Positions 54,030 to 61,026 of a stretch of 64,000 bases of DNA are shown one piece after another. Under the pieces are notes generated by a model. The model was not told the DNA's origin and searched no databases. It saw nothing but the letters and a program-made list of their open reading frames with translations. Position 1 is the first letter of the stretch; the number at the start of each line of letters is the position of its first letter. The translations under genes and the position numbers were made by a program. The DNA is from Deltaproteobacteria bacterium (GTDB lineage: Bacteria > Desulfobacterota > Desulfobaccia > Desulfobaccales > Desulfobaccaceae), in the NCBI GenBank assembly GCA_019309545.1, contig JAFDGA010000003.1, positions 38,006 to 102,005 of the forward strand. The letters are read 5' to 3'.

Positions 54030-55760
54030 ATGGCCAAACCTTTGCTTCCTCCCCGGGAGTCCCTTGGTTACCGTCTCCTGTCGTTAGGCGCTGCCGCCTT
54101 TATTATCTACCTCGGCGTCATGCTGTTGTTTTTTCCTTTGCTGCATTTTACCCTTAAGGGTCTGTTGGACCGCACCATCAAATCCATTGAGGAAGAGAAA
54201 GAGAATGAGGCTACTACTATTGCCCGGCTCATGGTGCTGGAGTTTTCTCACCTGAGGGAATTGTTAAAAGTCAAACCTGGGGGGGAACAACAGATTGATC
54301 AGCTGGTTAAAAGGCTGTTATGGGAAAAAGTCACCTTCAATGAGGTCATCGAAGGAATTGAACTTATTCATGGTCCAGGGGATGCCGAAGGCCGTCATTT
54401 GACTTACTGGTATTATCGCCGGGAAGAGCCGGAATTGCAGCCCATGACTGGTCCCGAAAGAGGTTTGAAAAAATTCTCGGGATCGGAAAGAAAATTGATC
54501 GATAAGATTAATGATCAACAATGGGTCGATAAAAACCTCTTGGAATCAGTCAACCGCGGTCCGAAAAAGGAAGGAGAAATGTTGCTCCGCTACTTCCCCA
54601 TATATGTGCCTCTCCCAGACCGGGGAGCACTCTACTGGGGGGTAGCTAAAATCGGCGTTGAGGTCGATAGTCTACGTCGCCTGAAACTTTTTCAGAGCCA
54701 GGAGGGAAGTAAGATCCGTAATACTGTGGCGTTGGAGATTATGCTGAGCCTGCTGAGCTCCGGCCTGCTGGCCCTGATAGTAGTCTATTTTTGGACCCGC
54801 AAGATAACCGAACCGCTGTCCCACCTCAGCCGGGTGGCTTATGCCCTGGATACCGACCGGAGTGCGGATCTGGATTTATGGCTTGCCAATCTGGAACGGG
54901 TCGATCCTCAGGGGCAGGTTGAAGTGACCAATCTGCGTCAGGTGTTGATGCGCCTGGCCCAGGCAATCCAGAAACTGGGCCAGCAATTGGTCACGGCTGA
55001 ACGTCAGGCTTGCCTGGGGCGAGTAACAACCGGAATTTTTCCGACGTTAAAGGCCCAGAGCCAGGACTGCCTGGAACTTCAGGCTATGTTAATGGAAAAA
55101 TCCCAGATCCTGATCAATCTATTAAAGGTTTACGAATCCCTACCCTCTTTGAGCGCCAGCCAGCGGGAGGAAATGCGTCAGGTGCGGGAGCAACTGGAGG
55201 TTCGCGGCGACCGACTCTCACTCCAAAAATGGCGCGATCTAGCCACCGGCCTGCATACCCTCGATTCCCAACTCCAGGATTTAGGGCGCTTTCTGAAGCC
55301 GCCGGAGACGGTATGGAAACCCTTCCGCCCTGAAGTTAGTCTGACTCAGGCCTTGCATCTGATTGCGCCGGCCTTGCCGCCGGGAGTAACAATCAGCCGA
55401 GAGCTGGGAAGGTTGCCATCGATTTGGGGCTGCCAGGCTGACCTAGCCCAGGCCTTTCTTTTTCTGTTGGATTATGCCAGCCAAGAACTGGAGCCGGGCG
55501 GGGAGTTAAATATCCAGGCTAACCAGCCCTCACCGCATCTGGTGCAATTCAGCCTGGCGTTCTCGGGGCCGCCCAAATCCGAAGTCGATATCAACCGACT
55601 GTTAGCTCCTTTCCAGACCGGTACCCCACCCCCAACTCACCTGGGTCCGGCACTGGCCGCAGCCATCTTCCGCCAGCACCGCGGAGACCTTGCCATTAAG
55701 CTCCGGGAGACCGGCGGGGTGACTTTTTGGGTTGAACTTCCAGTTGCCGGTGCAGAATGA
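54030..55760 (+). CDS. Membrane histidine-kinase-like protein with degenerate catalytic core
   Basis: A 576-residue protein. Two membrane helices (about 19-40 and 230-255) flank an extracytoplasmic sensor region, followed by a HAMP-like linker and a dimerisation-like helix. The expected H-box position reads ACLGRVTTGIFPTLKAQ near residue 325 and has no His. The C-terminal domain keeps the GHKL outline but has lost its motifs: FLFLLDYASQEL for the N-box, SGPPKSEVD for G1, THLGPALAAA for G2. It should neither bind ATP well nor autophosphorylate. It starts two bases after the lipoprotein gene and its stop overlaps the MlaE gene. A structural or signal-relay role is likely. Confidence 0.78.
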   Translation: MAKPLLPPRESLGYRLLSLGAAAFIIYLGVMLLFFPLLHFTLKGLLDRTIKSIEEEKENEATTIARLMVLEFSHLRELLKVKPGGEQQIDQLVKRLLWEKVTFNEVIEGIELIHGPGDAEGRHLTYWYYRREEPELQPMTGPERGLKKFSGSERKLIDKINDQQWVDKNLLESVNRGPKKEGEMLLRYFPIYVPLPDRGALYWGVAKIGVEVDSLRRLKLFQSQEGSKIRNTVALEIMLSLLSSGLLALIVVYFWTRKITEPLSHLSRVAYALDTDRSADLDLWLANLERVDPQGQVEVTNLRQVLMRLAQAIQKLGQQLVTAERQACLGRVTTGIFPTLKAQSQDCLELQAMLMEKSQILINLLKVYESLPSLSASQREEMRQVREQLEVRGDRLSLQKWRDLATGLHTLDSQLQDLGRFLKPPETVWKPFRPEVSLTQALHLIAPALPPGVTISRELGRLPSIWGCQADLAQAFLFLLDYASQELEPGGELNIQANQPSPHLVQFSLAFSGPPKSEVDINRLLAPFQTGTPPPTHLGPALAAAIFRQHRGDLAIKLRETGGVTFWVELPVAGAE

Positions 55761-56581
55761 GCCTAACCGCCACCGCCTCCAAAAGACGTTATGTGCCGAT
55801 TGAACCGCTGGCCCGCTGGTGGACCGGATTACGCCGTCATCTGAGCGTAATACTGGAGATCTTTGCTTTGTTTTACCGCTTATTGCTGGCCACCTTTTCC
55901 AGCCGCACCGGTTTTCCTTTGCTCCTGCGGGAAAGCGCAAGGCAGGTTTATCTTACTGCGGTCAAGGGTGGTTTCTTGGTAGGTCTTACCGCCCTCATTT
56001 TAGGGCTGCTGGTGATTGTCCACACCACGCCACACCTGATCGAAATCCAGGGAGAGGAATTTATTGGGCAACTTCTGGTAATCATTGTCATCCGGGAGGT
56101 GGGGCCGGTGCTCACTGCCTTTTTTGTCTTACTGCGTTCGGGCACTGCCATCATTGTCGAAATCGGCATCATGGCGGTTGGCCGGGAACTGGAGGCTCTT
56201 CAGATCATGGGCATTGACCCCCAACGCTTTTTGGGCTTGCCCCGGTTTTGGGGTTTAACCGCCAGCATGGTGGCCTTGTTTATCCTTTCTGCTATTACCG
56301 CGGTATTAGGCGGTTTTATCTTCGCGCAAATATTCGCCGAAATCTATTGGGAGGGATTTTGGCTATCTTTGCTCAATGCCCTGGGCTGGCTGGACCTGAT
56401 GGTAGGCCTGGCTAAAGTCATCCTGTTTGGTATGCTGATCGCCACGGTCTCGCTGTATTGCGGTCTCCAGGCCGGGAGGCAACTAAATTCGGTGGTTCGT
56501 CAGACATCTCAAGGGGCAGTATTGAGCCTGCTGTTCTGCGGGGCCGTGGACGCCTTTCTGAGCTCGGTTTTTTACTTATGA
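55757..56581 (+). CDS. MlaE-family ABC permease
   Basis: A 274-residue inner-membrane protein of the MlaE/YrbE family, the permease of MCE-type lipid transporters. Five to six helices are seen. The conserved VIREVGPVLTAFFVLLRSGTA and ELEALQIMGIDPQRFL segments are intact; the latter is the cytoplasmic coupling region. Its ATG overlaps the previous stop (ATGA) and its stop overlaps the next start (ATGA). No MCE/MlaD protein is encoded in the window. Lipid or glycolipid transport is probable from the family. Confidence 0.9.
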   Translation: MSLTATASKRRYVPIEPLARWWTGLRRHLSVILEIFALFYRLLLATFSSRTGFPLLLRESARQVYLTAVKGGFLVGLTALILGLLVIVHTTPHLIEIQGEEFIGQLLVIIVIREVGPVLTAFFVLLRSGTAIIVEIGIMAVGRELEALQIMGIDPQRFLGLPRFWGLTASMVALFILSAITAVLGGFIFAQIFAEIYWEGFWLSLLNALGWLDLMVGLAKVILFGMLIATVSLYCGLQAGRQLNSVVRQTSQGAVLSLLFCGAVDAFLSSVFYL

Positions 56582-57336
56582 AGACCAAATCACTTCGGAT
56601 AGGGACTGAATCCTTGATTCAACACAGCCTGCTGCTGGACCAGGTGATTTTACCCCGGCACCCGCCCGATTGGCCGATTCCTCTGAACCTGACCTTGGGG
56701 TTGAAAGAATTTTTAATAATTGAAGGTTTGACCCCAGCAGGAGCCCAGGAATTGCTATCCCTGGCCGCCACTTTGCAGTTCCCCACCCAGGGCCGGGTCC
56801 GGTATTGGGGACAGGAGCCAGCCCAGGGTTCCAGGCCTGAACTCTATCGACTGCGCCGCCGGATCGCTTATATCAGTCCGGGACAGGTTCTGCTGGGGCG
56901 TCTGACCGTAGTAGAAAATATTACGCTGCCGGCGCGCTATTTTCAGCAGCGGACTATGAAAGAAATTGTCCGGGATTACTCCGATCTGATTGAGCGGCTG
57001 GAGTTGACGCCTTATTTTTCCTGTTACCCGGCGGAACTCCCGGCCGATATTTATTCCCGGGTACTGTGGGCCTGTGCCTTGATCAAGAAACCAGAATTAA
57101 TCCTGGCGGCACCCTTCAGCTCGCCCATTACCCTAAAAAATAATCATCTAATTCTATCGCTGTTAAGGGATTACCGGGAGCAGCATCGAGGTGCCGTATT
57201 ACTGGCCGGCCCAGACCTGCAAGCGGCCCGGCCCTTGGCCGACCGCCTCTTACGGCTGCAAGCCGGTCGTTTAACGGAAATCCGGGTTCCCGGGCATGCA
57301 GCCCCTCCGGTAACCCCATATCTTTCTTTTTTATGA
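56578..57336 (+). CDS. Degenerate ABC ATPase (pseudo-MlaF)
   Basis: A 252-residue protein aligning along its length with MlaF-type ATPases but lacking all catalytic signatures. The Walker A position reads GLTPAGAQELL (no Lys). The Q-loop position reads ISPGQVL. The signature LSGGQ is replaced by LPADI. Walker B reads LILAAPFSS without Asp-Glu, and the H-loop region reads LLAGPD. Secondary structure landmarks (RIAYISPG, LTVVENITLPAR) remain, and the frame is free of stops, which argues for a conserved non-catalytic role rather than decay. ATG 56578 overlaps the MlaE stop. A paralogous active ATPase elsewhere may pair with it. Confidence 0.8.
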   Translation: MKTKSLRIGTESLIQHSLLLDQVILPRHPPDWPIPLNLTLGLKEFLIIEGLTPAGAQELLSLAATLQFPTQGRVRYWGQEPAQGSRPELYRLRRRIAYISPGQVLLGRLTVVENITLPARYFQQRTMKEIVRDYSDLIERLELTPYFSCYPAELPADIYSRVLWACALIKKPELILAAPFSSPITLKNNHLILSLLRDYREQHRGAVLLAGPDLQAARPLADRLLRLQAGRLTEIRVPGHAAPPVTPYLSFL

Positions 57337-57363
57337 AGTGTATTTCTACCGGAGAGTATCATT

Positions 57364-58602
57364 ATGGCCGGAGTGGACCAATTGCTGAGCACCATCGAGT
57401 CTCGTGCCCTGAATCTGATTCCCGAACTTAAGCGGCTGCGGCGGGATTTTCACCAATATCCCGAGCTTTCCAACCACGAGGTCCGCACCGGGCGGGTGGT
57501 AGGGGATTATCTCCGGGACTTAGGCCTGGAGGTCACTAACGGTATCGCCGGCCATGGGGTAGTGGGAACCTTAACCGGAGCCGCCCCAGGAAAGGTTATT
57601 GCCTATCGGGCTGATATGGACGCCCTGCCGATTAGCGAGACGGTGGATTGTCCCTGGCGGTCCCAGGTCCCCGGGGTCATGCACGCCTGCGGCCATGATT
57701 TTCATTTAAGTATTGCCCTGGTCACGGCCCGGGTGCTGACCGAACTTAAGGATCAGCTGCGGGGTCAGATCCGGTTTATCTTTCAGCCTGCCGAGGAGGG
57801 TCTCCCCCTGGGAGAACAAGGCGGGGCCCAGATAATGGTTGAGGCCGGGGTGCTGGAGAATCCCCCGGTGGACGCCATCCTGGCTCTGCATCTGTCGCCG
57901 CTGATAGAACTTGGTGTGATCGGTTATTGTCCCGAGGTGGTCACCGCCGGGGCCGACCGCCTCAGGCTGGAGATCATCGGCCAGCCGGTCCATGCCGGTA
58001 CCCCCCACAAAGGGGTCGATGCCATTCTGGTGGCGGCCATGGCGCTCATTCAGCTCCAGAGTCTGCTAGTCCATGGGAAGGATGCCCGAGAGCCGGCGGT
58101 GCTGGTGTTTACCACCATCGCCGGGGGACAGCGTTTCAATATCCTGGCTGATCGGGTGCAACTGGAGGGCACTCTGCGGTTTCATGATCAGGCGGTCCGG
58201 GACAATTTATTGACCCGCATACATGCTCTAATATCTGGCCTTACTAAAGGCTATGGTGCCCAATATTGTCTGATTAGCCAGCCGATTTACCCGATCCTCA
58301 AGAATGAACCCGAGTTGACTGCTAAAGCCCTCACCGTCCTCAAACACATTTTGGGTCCGACCCGTCTTTATCGGATGCGTCCGGTGATGGGCAGCGAAGA
58401 TTTTTCCTATTTTGCCCAACGCGTCCCCGCCTTCTATTTTTTCCTGGGGGCTCGGACGCCAGGGACTAAAGGGCGCCCCTTACATACCCCTGATCTAAAC
58501 CCGGACGAAGGAGCGCTGGCAATAGGACTGCGGGCCGCGGCCAGCCTGTTGTGCTGTCTCAGCCAGTCAGAGTTTTCCCTGAGGAAGGACTCTGGCGGCT
58601 GA
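57364..58602 (+). CDS. M20-family amidohydrolase
   Basis: A 412-residue metal-dependent amidohydrolase of the M20D/IAA-amino-acid hydrolase group. Metal ligands are visible in MHACGHDFHLS and QPAEEG, and a late conserved MGSEDFSYFAQRVP. It probably cleaves N-acyl amino acids or similar amides. It starts 28 bases after the pseudo-ATPase gene and may be cotranscribed. Its 3' end overlaps that of the convergent trmO by 44 bases. Confidence 0.9.
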   Translation: MAGVDQLLSTIESRALNLIPELKRLRRDFHQYPELSNHEVRTGRVVGDYLRDLGLEVTNGIAGHGVVGTLTGAAPGKVIAYRADMDALPISETVDCPWRSQVPGVMHACGHDFHLSIALVTARVLTELKDQLRGQIRFIFQPAEEGLPLGEQGGAQIMVEAGVLENPPVDAILALHLSPLIELGVIGYCPEVVTAGADRLRLEIIGQPVHAGTPHKGVDAILVAAMALIQLQSLLVHGKDAREPAVLVFTTIAGGQRFNILADRVQLEGTLRFHDQAVRDNLLTRIHALISGLTKGYGAQYCLISQPIYPILKNEPELTAKALTVLKHILGPTRLYRMRPVMGSEDFSYFAQRVPAFYFFLGARTPGTKGRPLHTPDLNPDEGALAIGLRAAASLLCCLSQSEFSLRKDSGG

Positions 58603-59005
58603 TCCATTCCGGGGTGGTGGCCTCGGGGTGCAGATCGATGCCAGGCAAATAGGGCTTCAGGTCCACTACCGGGGTCCCCTCCCGGGCGTCGAGTTTATCG
58701 ATTCGAATTAAGTTGTTATCAATTGCCAATATCCGGGCGGCGCTGAGACCGATCAGATTGGGCCGCCGGGGAGAGCGGGTTCCAAAGACTCCGGTCAGGG
58801 GATTAGCGGGATTATTGCGGGGATGAACTTTGAGAAGACTGCGGCTCTGGGGATCATCATGTTCGTGAAACCAATAGAGCACCCAGAGGTGCGAAAAACC
58901 AGCCAGGCCGTCCAAAGCTGGGGCGTATTTGGGATCGACCTCGATGGCCGGTTGAGTATCTATTTTGCGGACCCAGCCTATGGGCCGGAGTTCATAATAT
59001 TCCAT
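58559..59005 (-). CDS. trmO: TrmO-like tRNA t6A37 N6-methyltransferase (UPF0066)
   Basis: A 148-residue single-domain TrmO/TsaA-type beta-barrel protein that uses SAM to methylate t6A37 in tRNA-Thr. Landmarks are LRPIGWVRKID at the start, LAGFSHLWVLYWFHEHD, and GVFGTRSPRRPNLIGLSAARI. Only the core domain is present; the extra C-terminal domain of E. coli TrmO is absent, as in many bacteria. Convergent with the M20 gene. Confidence 0.87.
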   Translation of the reverse strand: MEYYELRPIGWVRKIDTQPAIEVDPKYAPALDGLAGFSHLWVLYWFHEHDDPQSRSLLKVHPRNNPANPLTGVFGTRSPRRPNLIGLSAARILAIDNNLIRIDKLDAREGTPVVDLKPYLPGIDLHPEATTPEWISRQSPSSGKTLTG

Positions 59006-59027
59006 GGATCACACCTCATCGATTGGC

Positions 59028-59870
59028 TTAACCCTTGGAGTCTAGCAATTGATAAATCGGAGTGGGGGCGCGGCGGCCGCGCAGGATAACCGGGGTACAG
59101 GCCTTCACCTGAAAGTTCCTGGCCACCTCCTGGTAAGTCAAGGGTCCAATTATGGTATCAGCTTCCAGTTCCCTGGTCAGTTCCTGGAGCCGAGCCGCCA
59201 CATTGACCGTATCCCCGATTACCGTATAATCCATCCGCCGGGCGGAGCCGATGTTACCCACGATCGCTTCCCCGGTATTAATGCCGATGCCGATGCGGCG
59301 AATCGGAAATTCTCCCTGTTCCTGCATCTCCACCAAGCGGCGGTGCATGGCCAGGGCACATTCAACCGCTCGATGGGACGCCTGGGGGAGCTCCAGCGGC
59401 GCTCCAAAAACTGCCATCAGGTTATCTCCCAGATACTTATCCAGGGTGCCCTGATGCTCAAAGACCAGATCCACCATGGCGGTAAAATACCGGTTGAGTA
59501 TGTCGACCACAGATTCGGGAGGTAGTTGCTCGGAAATGGCGGTGAATCCCCAGATATCAGCAAACAGTACCGTTACTTGGCGGCGTCGCCCCCCTAACTG
59601 CAACAAATCCGGGTTTTTGATGAGTTCATCACATACCGCCGGGCTGACATAGCGAGAGATAGTCTCCCGCAACTGATTCTTCTCTTTGTATAAGCGCAGG
59701 CGACTCCGGAGGGAGGCCTCGTGTCCGGCTTCCTCGTTGGCGATCTCAATTAGGATATTCCTTAACTCTGGGTCATCGGTCTGTTTGCTCATCTCCAGAT
59801 AACTATACTGGGCTTGTAATTCCTGGGCAATGGCCAGTTCTATGGCCTCAACAATGGTTAATTTTTGCAT
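59028..59870 (-). CDS. Ferritin-like/rubrerythrin hairpin fused to class III adenylate cyclase
   Basis: A 280-residue protein from ATG 59870, which has GGAG six bases upstream. Residues about 5-65 form two helices with diiron-type ligands: Glu17 in QELQAQY and Glu46/Glu47-x-x-His50 in NEEAGHE, a half four-helix bundle like encapsulated ferritin or rubrerythrin that could assemble as a dimer. Residues about 95-275 form a class III cyclase catalytic domain with metal Asp in LFADIWGFT and LGDNLMAVFGAP, the Lys in LDKYLGD and TVNVAARLQ, so the active site looks complete. Class III cyclases work as dimers, so the hairpin could control dimerisation through iron or oxygen chemistry. The function is inferred. 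Longer in-frame starts to 59993 run into a repeat and are rejected. Confidence 0.85.
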   Translation of the reverse strand: MQKLTIVEAIELAIAQELQAQYSYLEMSKQTDDPELRNILIEIANEEAGHEASLRSRLRLYKEKNQLRETISRYVSPAVCDELIKNPDLLQLGGRRRQVTVLFADIWGFTAISEQLPPESVVDILNRYFTAMVDLVFEHQGTLDKYLGDNLMAVFGAPLELPQASHRAVECALAMHRRLVEMQEQGEFPIRRIGIGINTGEAIVGNIGSARRMDYTVIGDTVNVAARLQELTRELEADTIIGPLTYQEVARNFQVKACTPVILRGRRAPTPIYQLLDSKG

Positions 59871-59940
59871 TTCATGCTCCAAAACAGAGGGCTTGCCTTC
59901 AGCATAGCGGCCAGAGCAATGGCCTGACCGCGGAACACTA

Positions 59941-60055
59941 AATATTCTTAGGTCAAAGAAAACGGCTCTTGGGAGAGGGGCAAGGGGGATCAAAAGGCCC
60001 TACGCCCTCCCCGTAAATTAACCTTTTAAATGCTCCGATTGATAATATATCCGAA
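59941..60055 (+). repeat. Dispersed intergenic repeat, copy E
   Basis: Left end ATTCTTAGGTCA, then CTCTTGGGAGAGGGGC, CGCCCTCCCC and AAATTAACCTTTTAAAT with CTCCGATTGATAATA at the right end. It lies in the 364-base gap upstream of the cyclase gene. The rest of the gap is AT-rich, with no gene seen. Confidence 0.7.
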
Positions 60056-60234
60056 TCTCAGACGCCTCGCATTATATCAATTGTATTTAATTGATTAAGA
60101 CGATAGGATATAATAAGTTTTTAACATGACATAAACAAGCCAAACCCCTGACCATGGTCCTCGGTTTTTGACAGTCACTCAGGAATTTAGTCCAATTTAT
60201 CAAAAAGCCAGTGCCGTGGGAGGGTAGGTGATCC

Positions 60235-60903
60235 TCAGGGGCTGAAGGTGGAAAGGCCGGCGCACCACAGTTCCCGGGTGACTACGTTTAACAGTGCCCA
60301 GACCGCGTCTAGGGGCCAGTACTGATCTAGCCCTGCAGGGACAGTTAAACTGACCTGGGCCGGGAACTCGTCATCCGCCTCCCACAGGATGACACCTACC
60401 GACAAACCAGGAAATACCGGCAGGGTGAGGGCCGCGTCACCCAAATCCTGTGACTGACCGCCGAGTTGCTGTCCGACTCGCAGAAAACCCGTGGCATCTC
60501 GACCAAAACGCTCTTCCAGGCCGGTTACCGGCAGGGCGTGGGGACCCTGGAAAAAGGTGGTACCACCCTTGAATTCGCGGGGACTGACCTGAGAGCCGGG
60601 CAGGGCGGCGGGGTTTACCCGCAACAGGAAAAGCAGAGCTACTAAACAGAGCTGAAATCCAGGGTCCCGGTCTTCTTCGCCAATGTAGGACGCTCGGTGC
60701 TGAGCCGGAGCAATCACCAGCCTCCGGTTCAGAAAAGGCAACTGATAAGTGCCGTTAATGAACGAGGCCCCGGTCCGACCGGTAACCTCTTCGTAAGGAC
60801 GAGCAAGCAAGTCCTGCCAGAAGTAGGCATCGACATCTGAGCATTTCTCGTATAAGACATTGGCTTCCGGGTCGGTAGCAATATCGCCTTTACAATCTGC
60901 CAT
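60235..60903 (-). CDS. DUF3786 protein
   Basis: A 222-residue soluble protein matching the DUF3786 pattern of anaerobic bacteria. Landmarks are an early LYEKC, the stretch GGTTFFQGPHALPV, ERFGRDATGF, and the late VILWEADDEFPAQVS. No catalytic motif is known for the family. Homologues often occur in sulfate reducers and acetogens, sometimes near corrinoid or CO metabolism genes; here the neighbour is a divergent acyl-CoA synthetase. Function unknown. Confidence 0.72.
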   Translation of the reverse strand: MADCKGDIATDPEANVLYEKCSDVDAYFWQDLLARPYEEVTGRTGASFINGTYQLPFLNRRLVIAPAQHRASYIGEEDRDPGFQLCLVALLFLLRVNPAALPGSQVSPREFKGGTTFFQGPHALPVTGLEERFGRDATGFLRVGQQLGGQSQDLGDAALTLPVFPGLSVGVILWEADDEFPAQVSLTVPAGLDQYWPLDAVWALLNVVTRELWCAGLSTFSP

Positions 60904-61026
60904 GGTTTTTTCCTAATAGCTGTCATCTTCCTGATAAATCTAGTCCTGTAAAGGCCTAGGTGTTGATCTCGAAAGAACTTTTATCATATAAATATAACCA
61001 AATTGATCAAGGAGCAACCCTAGCCG

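Noticed and set aside
59871..59993. Extended N-terminus of the cyclase fusion protein
   Set aside because: The extra codons run into repeat copy E, and a good ribosome-binding site serves ATG 59870.
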